Assembly: GCA_016713335.1 (NCBI GenBank)
Contig: JADJPH010000010.1
Location: 62,001-126,000 of the forward strand
Source: Candidatus Fredericiella danica
GTDB taxonomy: Bacteria > Chloroflexota > Anaerolineae > Caldilineales > Caldilineaceae
Direction: 5' to 3'
Length of the DNA: 64,000 nt
Below, piece by piece: positions 17,323 to 27,472 of the stretch. A program made the position numbers and the translations under genes. Each line of letters begins with the position of its first letter. Positions within the stretch are counted from its first letter, which is position 1. The notes under the pieces are model-generated. The model was given only the letters and a program-made list of their open reading frames with translations, did no database searches and was not told the origin of the DNA.

Positions 17323-18438
17323 GTGAGCGAACAGCAGCCATTGACGGCGCTCGTCGCCTGCGCGGGTTGCGCCTCTAAGCTCCCGCCGGGGACATTAGCG
17401 CAGTTCGTGCGCTAACTCGCTGGGTTCTTCCCAGCAACTGAATATCCCAACGTCCTGATCGGGCTGGGTGAACCGGACGACGCTGCAGTCGTCCGGTTGG
17501 ACAATACGCGCGCCTTGATCTTAACCACGGATTTCTTCACCCCCGTCGTTGACGACCCGTGGACCTATGGGGCCATTGCGGCGGCAAACGCCATGAGCGA
17601 TGTCTACGCCATGGGCGGCGAGGTGATCACCTGTTTGAACATCGCCGGTTTTCCCGCCGGATTCGATGGCGAGCGTGTCGCGCAGATCTATGCAGGCGCG
17701 GCGGTCAAGGTGCGGGAGGCCGGTGCTGCCATTACCGGCGGCCATACCATTCAAAGTCCGGAGCCGTTTTACGGGCTAAGCGTCACCGGGATCATTCATC
17801 CCGATGACGTCTTCCGCAAGGGCGGCGCACGCCCCGGTGACCGGTTGTTCCTGACCAAGCCGTTAGGCACCGGCATCATTACGACTGCGGCAAAGGCCAT
17901 GGGGGAAGCCGAGGATCCAGCGCAGCGGGCGGCACGCCGCGCGCAGGGTAGACCGGATCTGGACGTCCGGGATCTGGATGCTGCGATTGCATCGATGGTC
18001 ACGCTGAACCGTGCGGCGGCGCAGGCTGCGCAAGCCGCCGGCGTACGGTCGGCCACGGATATTACAGGCTTCGGTCTCTTGGGGCATGCCTCAGAAATGG
18101 TGGTCGCCGCCCAACGGGGGAGTGAGACTGGATTTCTCATCCGCGCCAGCAAGGTGCCTGCCCTCCCTGGGGTCTGGACTTATATTGAAGGTCGTTATTT
18201 CACACGGGGTTCAACCCTCAATCCGCAGCATTTTGGGGATGGGGTGCGCTTTGCCCAGGGCGTCACGCCGGCGCAGCAATCGCTGCTCTGGGAGGTGGAA
18301 ACCTCGGGCGGGTTGCTTGTGGCCGTGCCGGCGGACAACGGGGAACGCTTCCGCAGTGCCTGTACGGAGCGCAAGCAAGCGTGTTGGGAAATCGGCGAAG
18401 TGGTGACCGGGACCGGGATTGAGGTTGTCGCCGACTAG
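17323..18438 (+). CDS. selD: Selenide, water dikinase (selenophosphate synthase), interrupted by in-frame TAA
   Basis: The frame 17323-18438 (371 codons) encodes SelD, which makes selenophosphate from selenide and ATP for selenocysteine or selenouridine. The N-terminal catalytic loop CAGCASK supplies Cys16 and Lys19. Then come GEPDDAAV, LTTDFFTPVVDDPW, AANAMSDVYAMGG, GGHTIQSPEP, KPLGTGI, TDITGFGLLGHASEM and ETSGGLL. A TAA at 17413-17415 splits the catalytic loop from the rest; one C-to-T change from CAA (Gln) would explain it. The downstream part alone could start only at TTG 17497 and would lack Cys16 and Lys19. No selA, selB or tRNA-Sec is in the window. The gene is convergent with oppC. 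Confidence 0.88.
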
Positions 18439-18454
18439 ACTGGCGCGCCTTGAA

Positions 18455-19450
18455 TCACTTTCTTGTTTTCGGATCCAGCGCGTCGCGTAGTGCATCGCCC
18501 AGGAAGTTGAACGCCAGCATCGTCAACGAAAGGGCAATGGCTGGGAAAAAGAGCACCCAGGGCGCGGTGCGCATCGCCCCATACCCATCGGCGATCATGC
18601 TGCCCCAACTCGGTAGCGGCGGCTGAATGCCGAGACCGATAAAACTCAGGAAAGCCTCCGTATAGATATAGGTCGGGATCGCCAACGTCTCGGCGACGAT
18701 GCAGGGACCAATGATGTTGGGCAGCAGATGGCGCCCCATGATCCGCTGGTCCTTGGCGCCGACGACGCGCGCCGCCTGTACGAACTCCTGTTGGCGGTAA
18801 TGCAACGTTTGGCCGCGCACCAGGCGCGCCATATTAAGCCAACTGACGACGCCAATCGCAACAAAAACGAAGAAGAGGCCACCGGAAGCATTGTCGATCG
18901 TGACCACCAATTGGCCGAACGCGCCCATTTCGTCAGGCGGTTTCTGCGCCAACGTCGTCAGATACACCTGCAGCAAGATGATCAGGATGAGGGTTGGATA
19001 GGCGTAGATGATATCCACGATCCGCATCATGAAGTTGTCAACATGCTTGCTGCTGTACCCGGCTACCAGCCCATAGGTGATGCCAATCACAAAACTGATC
19101 GACGCGCCCATCAAGGCAACGGCCATCGAGACTCTTGTCCCGTAGATCAGCCGGCTCAGAATGTCGCGCCCCAGTTTGTCCGACCCCATCCAGTACGTGT
19201 GACCTGCGAGTGTGCCCTGCGTCGCGACGGTGCCGGGCGGCTGAAACTTTTCCGGAAAGTCGGTTACGGCGTACCCGACCGGGGCAAACACGCCAGGCGC
19301 AATCGCGATCACCAGTAGCGCTGCCAGGTAGACGGCGCAAATCACCACGAAGACATCTTTGGTGAGCCGCTGCAGCGTATCGCGCAACAAGGATCGAGGA
19401 CGGCGAAGCGGTGCGGCGGCCGTTGCATTCTGTGCGGCGCTATTCAGCAT
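18455..19450 (-). CDS. Oligopeptide/dipeptide ABC transporter permease, DppC/OppC type
   Basis: A 331-residue inner-membrane permease. After a cytoplasmic N-terminus and first helix (FVVICAVYLAALLVIAI) and an extracellular loop with WMGSDKLGRDILSR, it has five more helices and the EAA-type coupling loop ARVVGAKDQRIMGRHLLPNI. The conserved ending FLSFIGLGIQPPLPSWGSM and LNFLGDALRDALDP are typical of OppC/DppC. ATG at 19450 overlaps the oppB stop by 11 bases. No ATPase genes follow, so the two OppD/OppF ATPases must be encoded elsewhere. Confidence 0.93.
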   Translation of the reverse strand: MLNSAAQNATAAAPLRRPRSLLRDTLQRLTKDVFVVICAVYLAALLVIAIAPGVFAPVGYAVTDFPEKFQPPGTVATQGTLAGHTYWMGSDKLGRDILSRLIYGTRVSMAVALMGASISFVIGITYGLVAGYSSKHVDNFMMRIVDIIYAYPTLILIILLQVYLTTLAQKPPDEMGAFGQLVVTIDNASGGLFFVFVAIGVVSWLNMARLVRGQTLHYRQQEFVQAARVVGAKDQRIMGRHLLPNIIGPCIVAETLAIPTYIYTEAFLSFIGLGIQPPLPSWGSMIADGYGAMRTAPWVLFFPAIALSLTMLAFNFLGDALRDALDPKTRK

Positions 19451-20381
19451 CGGAAATCCTCGGATCGATGAAGATATACAAGATGTCGACAGAGAGGTTG
19501 GCCAGCACAATGACCATCGCATAGATGACAACCACGGCCATTACCATCGGGTAGTCTCTGCTCGTAATGCTGGTGACGAAATAGCGACCCATCCCGGGAA
19601 TCGCAAACACCTGCTCCACCACCAGCGATCCAGTGATCACCGCGGCCGTGAGGGGGCCAATATAGGTGACGATCGGGATCAACGCATTGCGCAGGGCATG
19701 TCGCATTGTGACGAGTTGGCGCGGCAACCCTTTGGCGTGGGCGGTGCGGATATAGTCTTCGTTTAGTACCTGCAACAAGCTCGCCCGCGTCAGGCGCGCC
19801 ACGATCGCCGAGATGCCGGCGCCAAGTGTTATGGCCGGTAGGATCAAGTGACTGAGCCACGGCCAGAAACCCTCCGTCAGCGGTTCCCATTGGGCGACCG
19901 GAAGCCAGTCAAGCCAGAGGCCGAAAACCCAGACGAGCAGCGGCCCCAACACGATGGCCGGGATCGACACGCCGAGGATGGCAACCAGCGTGGCGGTGCG
20001 ATCCTGCCAGCGGCCGCGATGATAGGCGGCGATGATGCCAGCCGGTAACCCGACTGCAAACGCAAAGAGCAGGGCCATGATCCCGAGTTGCACCGACACC
20101 GCAAGTCCGGGGAGCAAGAAGCCTGCAACGGGCTTACCGCGCAGTGCCAGCGAGGGTCCAAAATTCAGCCTGGCGGCATTGCCGAGCCAGATGAAATACT
20201 GCTCATAGACCGGGCGGTTGAGGCCAAAGGCGTTCTCCATCTGCTGCACCATCGCAGGTGGCGTTTTTTCCTTGTCAAACGGTCCGCCAGGCAACGCGTG
20301 CATGGTCACGAACGTAATGCCCGTGACCACAAAGAAGACCGGAATAAACCAAAGCAAACGGCGAACAATAAGCCTTATCAT
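19440..20381 (-). CDS. Oligopeptide/dipeptide ABC transporter permease, DppB/OppB type
   Basis: A 313-residue permease with the standard N-terminus MIRLIVRRLLWFIPVFFVVTG-like helix and MHALPGGPFD loop, six helices in all, and the EAA loop RTAHAKGLPRQLVTMRHALRNALIP. The C-terminus VDILYIFIDPRI is characteristic. It pairs with the overlapping oppC product to form the channel and receives substrate from the binding protein encoded just upstream. Confidence 0.93.
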   Translation of the reverse strand: MIRLIVRRLLWFIPVFFVVTGITFVTMHALPGGPFDKEKTPPAMVQQMENAFGLNRPVYEQYFIWLGNAARLNFGPSLALRGKPVAGFLLPGLAVSVQLGIMALLFAFAVGLPAGIIAAYHRGRWQDRTATLVAILGVSIPAIVLGPLLVWVFGLWLDWLPVAQWEPLTEGFWPWLSHLILPAITLGAGISAIVARLTRASLLQVLNEDYIRTAHAKGLPRQLVTMRHALRNALIPIVTYIGPLTAAVITGSLVVEQVFAIPGMGRYFVTSITSRDYPMVMAVVVIYAMVIVLANLSVDILYIFIDPRISDAE

Positions 20382-20406
20382 GGGCTAAATAATACATTCG
20401 AATGCT

Positions 20407-20453
20407 GCAGTGCCCGCAGCACAGAAGGTTCATGGGCTGGCTGCGGGCACTGC
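20407..20453 (-). promoter_or_regulatory. Strong stem-loop between oppA and oppB
   Basis: gcagtgcccgcagc (20407-20420) pairs perfectly over 14 bases with gctgcgggcactgc (20440-20453). The minus-strand flank is not T-rich. Placed just after the binding-protein gene, it probably stabilises the oppA message or attenuates oppB expression, as known for other binding-protein operons. Confidence 0.65.
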
Positions 20454-20467
20454 TGTTGTTGAACTGA

Positions 20468-22141
20468 TTACTGATTGACCCGCCAGGTGTCCCAGTTCGG
20501 CGGTGCGAACGCCGGGTAAGCCCGCTCGATATACGGCTTGGCGAGAATTGTGAAGCCGCGGTGATAGTACGGGGCAACGCGCACCTCATCCCCGAACATC
20601 ATTTCCTCCACCTGTCTGTACATCTCGATGCGCTTGGCGGAATCGGTTTCGCGGCCCGCGGCCTTGGCCAGCTCGTCCGCCTCGGTGCATTCCGCACACG
20701 GGCGATTCTGGCTGTCGGTGCAGTGGAAGACCTCATAAACCCAGTTGTTCTCATCCGGGTAGTCGGCGCCCCAGCCAAGACGCCACATCTCGGGCATCTC
20801 CTCGACCGGCACGGTGGCGGCGGTGCTGGCCAGGAAGGCGGGGAATTCCATTGATTCCAACTGGACATCGACATTGAGGTTCTCTTTCCACATGGCCTGG
20901 AGCGCCTGTGCGAGCGCTTCTTCCAGTGTGCTGGAGAAGTATCGATAGGTCACGGTTGGGAAGCCCTCACCATCGGGATAGCCGGCTTCTGCCAGCCAGG
21001 CCTTCGCCTGCTCGACGTCAGAGGCAATGCCCACTTCCGGGTCTGGCGCACCGAAGATCCCCTTGGGGGCAAACTGCGTCGCCGGTACGCCGGTGCCGAC
21101 TACGTCCTTTACCATCGTTGCGCGATCGATCGCAGCCGAGAATGCCTTCCGCACGAGCACGTTGTCGAACGGTGGCTTGGTCATCGTAAAGCCGACGTAG
21201 GTCGTCGAAGCACGCGGGCCTTCGTGGAGTTCAGCACTCAGCGTTGCGTCGGAGCGGATGCGGGTGAGCGCCTCGATTGGGAACGAACCGGCGTTGTCGC
21301 CCGCCACGTCGATATCCCCGGATTCATAGAGTGCCAGTTCCGTGTTCTGATCGCTGATGACATCCAATTCGACCCGGTCAATCTGGACGTCGTCTTTTTT
21401 GAAGTAGGTCGGATTCTTCTCAAAGACGAGTTGCTCGGCGGGTTTCCATTCCTTCAGCAGATAGGGGCCATTGACCACGATGTTTGCGGGGTCGGTCCAA
21501 GCATCACCGAATTCCTCGATGACCCAACTTGGCACGGGACGCAGTGTCCACATGCTGGAGATCGATTCAAAGTACGCCGCGGGCGCTTCCAGCTCAAACT
21601 GCACGGTGTAATCGTCGACTGCCTTGACCCCGAGCGTATCGATGTCGTAGGTGTCGGTGGGTAATACGGTTTGGTTGATCGCCTGTGCGTTTTTGATGAG
21701 GTAAAGGACATAGGCGTACGGCGATGCGGTTTCCGGCTTGACCGCGCGCTTGACGCTATATTCGACATCTTTTGCCGTCACCGGGTTGCCGTCACTCCAG
21801 ACGGCATCCTTGCGCAGGTTGAACGTCCAGGTCAAGCCATCATCCGATACAGTCCAACTCTCGGCCAATTCCGGCTCCGGCACGCCGGTCTCGTTGTTCA
21901 GATTGGTGAGACCGAGGAACAACTGCTCGATCGGGGTGATGGAATAGGTGTCTTCCGCCAGATTCGGGTCCAGCGTTGACGGCTCAGCGATGGTGCTGAC
22001 TCGCACGGTGATTGGCTCGCCGCTTGCGGCTTGCGGCGCGGCGTCACCAGTGGATGCTGCGGGCGCGGGCGCGGCGGTACAGCCAGCGGCCAACACCAGT
22101 AGCAGCCCAAGGATTGGTACCAACCAAAGGAACTTGCGCAT
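20468..22141 (-). CDS. Peptide ABC transporter substrate-binding lipoprotein
   Basis: A 557-residue family-5 extracellular solute-binding protein. The signal peptide ends in a lipobox LAAGC with Cys21 to be lipidated, then an Ala/Pro linker. Family features are STIAEPSTLDPNLAEDTYS, ELAESWTVSDDGLTWTFNLRKDAVWSDG, DVEYSVKRAVKPET and VRKAFSAAIDRATMV. It would capture peptides (or related compounds) for the OppBC channel. A small Cys-containing loop (CTDSQNRPCAEC) lies in the C-terminal lobe and may form a disulfide. GAGGAG precedes the ATG. It is the first gene of the operon. Confidence 0.93.
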   Translation of the reverse strand: MRKFLWLVPILGLLLVLAAGCTAAPAPAASTGDAAPQAASGEPITVRVSTIAEPSTLDPNLAEDTYSITPIEQLFLGLTNLNNETGVPEPELAESWTVSDDGLTWTFNLRKDAVWSDGNPVTAKDVEYSVKRAVKPETASPYAYVLYLIKNAQAINQTVLPTDTYDIDTLGVKAVDDYTVQFELEAPAAYFESISSMWTLRPVPSWVIEEFGDAWTDPANIVVNGPYLLKEWKPAEQLVFEKNPTYFKKDDVQIDRVELDVISDQNTELALYESGDIDVAGDNAGSFPIEALTRIRSDATLSAELHEGPRASTTYVGFTMTKPPFDNVLVRKAFSAAIDRATMVKDVVGTGVPATQFAPKGIFGAPDPEVGIASDVEQAKAWLAEAGYPDGEGFPTVTYRYFSSTLEEALAQALQAMWKENLNVDVQLESMEFPAFLASTAATVPVEEMPEMWRLGWGADYPDENNWVYEVFHCTDSQNRPCAECTEADELAKAAGRETDSAKRIEMYRQVEEMMFGDEVRVAPYYHRGFTILAKPYIERAYPAFAPPNWDTWRVNQ

Positions 22142-22478
22142 GTTGATCTCCTCTCATAACTTTGGAGCGTGGTCAGGATAGATCGGGTCAAGTAGATTGT
22201 AGTCTAATTTTCAAAATGTTGCCATTACCAAGTATTGAGCAGTTGGCAATGGCAGTGGTGAATGCAATGTTCGTGTTAGAGATATCCAGCAAACACCCCA
22301 TCCACAACGCGACATTTGCACATTGTTGCAGACTTCGCATCAAGCTAAGATCAGGCTGTGGTTGCGCGGGAACCGGACATTTTGCATCCCCTCACCACCG
22401 CCTGTATGTGGTAAGAGCAGGTGACGATGAGGTCGCAACCGATGTTGGCGAACCACCCCTGGAGGCGCAGGAGACATC
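22142..22478. other. Intergenic region between divergent oppA and the GGDEF gene
   Basis: 337 bases without a supported gene. It holds ribosome sites for both flanking genes and an 11-bp inverted repeat at 22221-22253. A TACAAT hexamer lies upstream of oppA on the minus strand but lacks a well-placed -35. Nothing else stands out. Confidence 0.6.
22221..22253. repeat. Inverted repeat upstream of oppA
   Basis: gccattaccaa (22221-22231) and ttggcaatggc (22243-22253) are inverted copies with one mismatch, separated by 11 bases. It is about 80 bases before the oppA start and could be a regulator binding site. Confidence 0.45.
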
Positions 22479-25377
22479 ATGATTTGGTCGAGCACCTTCT
22501 ATGCATTGGCCACCCTGACCACGGCGCTGATCGCCGGCGGTCTGGCTGCACTGGCCTGGCGGCGGCGCACGACGCCAGGCGGAGCCACCTTTGCCTTGCT
22601 GATGACCGCAGTGGCATGGTGGGCCTTGATGGGAGCGCTGGAATACAGCGTGGTGACGGTGAGGGGCAAGATCTTCTTTTCCCAGCTTTCCTATATCGGG
22701 ATTGTGAGCATCGGCCCACTCTGGTATCTCTTTGCTGCGCACTATTGTGGCTATGATAAGGGCTTGACGCGTTGGCGCGTCGCCGCGCTTTGGGCGCTCC
22801 CGGTGGCAATCCTTGGCGCGGTGGCCACCAATTCGCAACATGGCTTGATCTGGCCCGAGGTCTCGGAAGTTGCGCCTGGCAGTCCAAACCCCATTTTGCT
22901 CTACGGTCATGGGCCACTCTTCTGGGTGATCGCCATCTACACGTACGCCCTGATGCTGATTGGTACGTTCATTCTGTTGTGGGCGGCCATGCAGGCGCCC
23001 CACGTCTATCGGCGCCAGGCAAGTATGCTGGCCGTCGCGGCGATCTTTCCCTGGGTGGGCAATCTCCTCTATGTTTTGGGCATCAACCCGTTGCCAGGGT
23101 TGGATTTGACGTTGTTTGCCTTTATGTTTGCCGGCGCCATTGTCGGCTACAGCATGTTTCGTTTCCAACTGTTCAATATCCTGCCGGTTGCCCAGGATGC
23201 GCTGTTCACGAGCCTCACGGACGGCGTATTGATCGTTGACAATCAGAACCGGATCATCGACATCAACCTGGCCGCCCAACGCATGTTGGGGGTGCCGGCT
23301 GACGTCCGCGGCCAGCCCACGACAACCGTACTGGCCAGACACAAGTATTTTGCTGCCCCGTTTCAGGATCTGGCGGTTGCTCAAGTCCGGATCAACAACA
23401 ACACCCCCAATTCCAGATGGGTCGACGTGCGTGTTTCGCCGATTATTGACCGCCGCGGCCAGATCGCCGGTCAATTGGCTGTGATTCAAGACATCACGGC
23501 CCGCAAGGAGGTTGAACTTGCGCTCCGCCAATCGGAGGCCAGTTACCGGGGGCTTTTCAATTCCGTTGCAGAAGCGATCTATGTGCAGGATGGTGAAGGC
23601 CGGTTCCTGGACGTCAACGCCGGCGCCGTCCAAATGTACGGCTACCCCCGCAAGTCTCTCATTGGCAAGACGCCCGAAGCCCTCGGCGCACCTGGACGCA
23701 ACGATATCAAACAGGTCGACAGCGCCGTGAAGCGCGCACTGGCGGGCGAACCGCAGGAATTTGAATTTTGGGGCCAACGCGCCAATGGGGAGGTCTTTCC
23801 CAAGGATGTGCGCCTGTACAAGGCCACCTATTTTGGCAAGGATGTCGTGATTGCGCTGGCGCAGGATATTACGGAGCGCAAGCTCGCTGAAGCAGCGCTG
23901 CGGGAAAGCGAAGCTCGCTATCGCGATCTGATTCAAAAACAGGGTGAGGGGATCGCCGTTGTGGATGGCAACCAACGCTTTGTGTTTGTGAATCCGGCCG
24001 CGGAACAGATCCTTGGTTTCGAGGCGGGAACCCTCACCGGGCGATCGTTACGCGATATCCTTGAGCCTGATCAGGTCGACTACGCAAAAACTGAATGGGG
24101 TCCCGAACGCACCCACGACTCGGTCGAGTTTGAGTTGGCAGCGATCCGGCGCAATGGCGAACGCCGCTGGCTGCACATTACGGCCACCCCCAACCCTGGA
24201 TCCTGCCGGCCAGTTTGCCAATGCATTCATCATCTTTCGCGATATCACGGATGCAAAGCGCATCACCAACGAAAACGCCCGGCTATTGGCGGAAACCCAG
24301 AAGCGCGCGGAGCGGTTTGCCGTCATCAGCGAAATTGCGTCGGCGCTAAATAGCACCCTGGAACTGAACACCGTATTACAGGCCGTCGTTGACGGTCTGG
24401 CACACGCCCTGGGCGTTGAACAGACCGGGCTGGCGCTCTTTGACGAACAACACACCCATCTGACGATTGTCGCCGAGCACGCAGGGCCAGGCATCCCGTC
24501 GGCGGTGGGTTCAGAACTCCCGATTGCTGGCAATCGCTCGCTCGAATATGTCATGTCGACGCGCGCACCGCTCTACGTGGCGGATGCACAGCGCGACGAA
24601 ATCATGGCAGCCGTGCATGCGGTAATGGTGCAACGGCAGGTGCGTTCCATCCTGATTGTGCCACTGTTGTTTGGTGACCAGGTCATTGGCACCATTGGCA
24701 GCGACAGTCTCCATGAGCCGCGTGCCTACACGGCCGAAGAACTTTGGCTTGCCAGCACCCTCGCCAACCTGGCAGCGGTGCGGATTCATCAGGCACAGCT
24801 CTACAGCCAGGTGCAACAGAGGACGATCCTGGATGGGCTGACCCAGGTCTACAACTATCGCGGGCTGATGGAGATCGGCGCCCGCGAATTTGAACGCGGC
24901 CGGCGTTTCCGGCGGCCACTCTCGGCGGTATTCGTCGAAATCGACCGCTTCCGCGACTTTAACAATCGCTATAGCCATCAAGTGGGTAACCAGGTGCTCT
25001 GCGCCGTTGCCCAGCGCCTGCGTGAGAACGTCCGCGAAGTCGACCTGTTGTCACGCTTTGGGGGTGACGAATTTGTGGTGTTGTTGCCCGAAACTGAAGT
25101 GAAATTTGCTGTTTTGCTTGGCGAACAGCTTCGTTCGGCCGTCGAAACGATGCAGGTGCTCACAGAACATGGTGCGTTGGGTGTCACGGTGAGCATCGGC
25201 GTGGCCGGTGTCCGCGACGATATGCAGGGAATCGCAGATCTGATTGAAGACGCCAATCGCGCCGAACATGCGGCAAAACAGCGCGGAAGAAATCGCGTGG
25301 CGGTGATCGACAGCAATGGCGCAGATGCACTTGCGCCTGCCTATGCGGGGATGGCCCTGGGGGCGGGCGCTAGTTGA
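22479..25377 (+). CDS. Membrane 7TM-PAS-PAS-PAS-GAF diguanylate cyclase (frameshifted)
   Basis: A sensor of about 965 residues that should make cyclic di-GMP. The first 230 residues hold seven hydrophobic helices of the histidine-kinase N-terminal 7TM type. Three PAS domains follow (ALFTSLTDGVLIVDNQNR; SYRGLFNSVAEAIYVQDG; RYRDLIQKQGEGIAVVDG), then a GAF domain (ISEIASALNSTLELNTVLQAV) and a GGDEF domain. The active site is an intact FGGDEF, and REVD five residues upstream is the RxxD inhibitory site, implying product feedback. Near 24186-24200 an inserted base shifts the frame between ITATP and LDPAGQFANAF. ATG at 22479 follows AGGAG. The input signal is unknown. Confidence 0.92.
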
Positions 25378-25389
25378 AACCACAGGAGG

Positions 25390-25429
25390 AGGATCTACCT
25401 CCCACACGACACGGGAAATAGATCCTTTT
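25390..25429 (+). terminator. Possible terminator of the GGDEF gene
   Basis: aggatcta (25390-25397) pairs with tagatcct (25419-25426), followed by TTTC. The loop is large (21 bases), so strength is uncertain. It sits between convergent genes. Confidence 0.4.
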
Positions 25430-25436
25430 CAATCGT

Positions 25437-27392
25437 CTAGATGTCCAAACGCGCCTGGTTGGCGTGGGTTTGAATAAAGCGCCGCCGCGGCGGCACATTG
25501 CTGCCCATGAGCATGTCGAATGTCCGATCCGCTTCCGCCGCATCTTCAACGCTCACGCGCAGCACGGTGCGGTTGGCCGGATTCATCGTCGTTTCCCACA
25601 ACTGTTCTTCGTTCATCTCACCCAGGCCTTTGTAACGCTGTTCAAGCTTGACGTTGGCCTCGCCAAGCTCCCTTTTCAGCGCCGCCAACGCCTTATCATC
25701 GAAGACGTATTCTTGGGTCTTCTTGGCCTTGCCGTGTTCACTCCGCGTCAGTGACACGCGATAGAGTGGCGGTTGGGCGATATAGAGATGCCCGTTTGCC
25801 ACCAGCGGTTCCATGTAACGGTAGAAGAAGGTCAGCAGCAAGGTGCGGATGTGCGCACCGTCGACGTCAGCATCGGTCATCAGCATGATCCGGTGATACC
25901 GTAGCCCACTTAAATCGAAGTTCTCACCGATATTCGTGCCGAGCGCCGTGATGAGCGCCTGGATCTCCTTATTGGCAAGGGCCTTGTCTAAACTGGTCTT
26001 CTCAATATTCAGTATTTTGCCGCGCAGTGGGAGGATCGCCTGGAAACGGCGGTCACGCCCCTGCTTGGCCGTGCCACCGGCGCTATCACCCTCGACGATG
26101 TACATCTCTGACTCAACCGGGTTTCGGCTTGAGCAATCGGCCAGTTTGCCCGGCAGCGTGAGGCTCTCAAGCGCGCTTTTGCGAATGACCAGGTCGCGCG
26201 CTTTCTTGGCGGCTTCGCGGGCGCGGAAGGCGGTGCGGGTCTTCTCTATGATCGACTTGGCATCACGGGGGTTTTCTTCCATCCAGCGCCCCATGGCATC
26301 GGCGATCGCCTGTTCTACGTGATAGCGCACTTCATTGTTGAGTAGTTTGAGTTTGTTCTGGCCTTCAAACTGCGGCTCCACCACCTTGACGCTGACAATT
26401 GCCGTCATTTCCTGCCGGGTGTCATCCCCGGTGAAATTCTCTTCTTTTTCCTTGATGATCCCCTGTTTGCGGGCGTAATCATTGATAAGGCGCGTCACGG
26501 CCGTCCGCAAGCCCGTCAGATGTGTGCCGCCGTCTGGCGTATTGATCGTGTTGGCAAATGCAAAGACCGACTCTGAGAAGCCATCCGTATACTGGATCGC
26601 AGCCTCTACATGCGTGGTCTCAACGTCCATGTCAATGTAGATCGGGGAGTGCAGCACCTCACGATTTTTGTTCAGGTAGCGCACAAAGGACTTCACCCCT
26701 CCTTCAAAATGGAAGGTGGTCTCATGCTGCGGTTCGACGCGTTCGTCAACAAAGCTGATATCGATGCCGCGCGTCAGAAAAGCCATCTCGCGGAAACGCG
26801 TCGCCAACATGTGAAAGTTGTATTCGAGCACCTGAAAAATGGTGTCGTCACGCAGAAAAGTCTGAATAGTGCCCGTGTCATCCGGATCGGATTCGCCGAT
26901 GATCTCGACTTCGGTGACTGGGATGCCGCGCTCAAACCGCTGGCGGTAGAGTTTGCCATTCCGTTTGACCTTGGTCTCCATCCAGGTGCTGAGCGCATTC
27001 ACTGCACTCACACCGACGCCGTGCAAACCGCCGGACACTTTGTAGCCGCCGCCGCCGAACTTGCCGCCGGCGTGCAGTTTGGTCATGACAACTGTGACCG
27101 CAGGGAGCCCGGTCTGCTTCTGGATGTCGACTGGGATGCCGGCGCCATTGTCTTCGACGGTGACGCTTTCGTCCTTGTGGATCGTGATGCGGATCCGGTC
27201 GGCGCGGCCCTGCATCGCTTCATCGATAGAGTTGTCAACCACCTCGTACACCATGTGGTGCAGGGCTTTTACGTCAGTGCCGCCGATATACATCCCGGGG
27301 CGCCGGCGTACGGCCTCAAGTCCCTCCAGCACCTGAATCTGATCGGCGGTGTATGCGGCTTGCGCCGCCTGCTTATTGATGGCTTCTCCCAA
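25437..27392 (-). CDS. gyrB: DNA gyrase subunit B
   Basis: A 651-residue type II topoisomerase ATPase subunit that, with GyrA, introduces negative supercoils. The GHKL ATPase domain has EVVDNSIDEAMQG, VEDNGAGIPVD and GGLHGVGVSAVNAL; the TOPRIM domain has EGDSAGG and MTDADVDGAHIRTLLLTFF. It ends QTHANQARLDI, slightly divergent from the usual NLDI ending. TTG at 27392 is chosen because GGAGG lies five bases upstream and the N-terminus then reads MGEAINKQAAQ before YTADQIQVLEGLEAVRRRPGMYIG. The open frame continues upstream into antisense of the next gene, which is not coding. No gyrA in the window. Confidence 0.95.
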   Translation of the reverse strand: MGEAINKQAAQAAYTADQIQVLEGLEAVRRRPGMYIGGTDVKALHHMVYEVVDNSIDEAMQGRADRIRITIHKDESVTVEDNGAGIPVDIQKQTGLPAVTVVMTKLHAGGKFGGGGYKVSGGLHGVGVSAVNALSTWMETKVKRNGKLYRQRFERGIPVTEVEIIGESDPDDTGTIQTFLRDDTIFQVLEYNFHMLATRFREMAFLTRGIDISFVDERVEPQHETTFHFEGGVKSFVRYLNKNREVLHSPIYIDMDVETTHVEAAIQYTDGFSESVFAFANTINTPDGGTHLTGLRTAVTRLINDYARKQGIIKEKEENFTGDDTRQEMTAIVSVKVVEPQFEGQNKLKLLNNEVRYHVEQAIADAMGRWMEENPRDAKSIIEKTRTAFRAREAAKKARDLVIRKSALESLTLPGKLADCSSRNPVESEMYIVEGDSAGGTAKQGRDRRFQAILPLRGKILNIEKTSLDKALANKEIQALITALGTNIGENFDLSGLRYHRIMLMTDADVDGAHIRTLLLTFFYRYMEPLVANGHLYIAQPPLYRVSLTRSEHGKAKKTQEYVFDDKALAALKRELGEANVKLEQRYKGLGEMNEEQLWETTMNPANRTVLRVSVEDAAEADRTFDMLMGSNVPPRRRFIQTHANQARLDI

Positions 27393-27472
27393 GGTGTCCT
27401 CCGTGGTTTCCAATACTGATAGACGTGCGCACGCACGCCAGCTGGCGCCATCGCGTGCGCGGGAAGCGTTTC

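Noticed and set aside
22392..23975. 527-codon open frame on the minus strand opposite the 7TM-PAS gene
   Set aside because: It is an antisense shadow; the plus frame has clear 7TM and PAS motifs, and the minus product has no family features.
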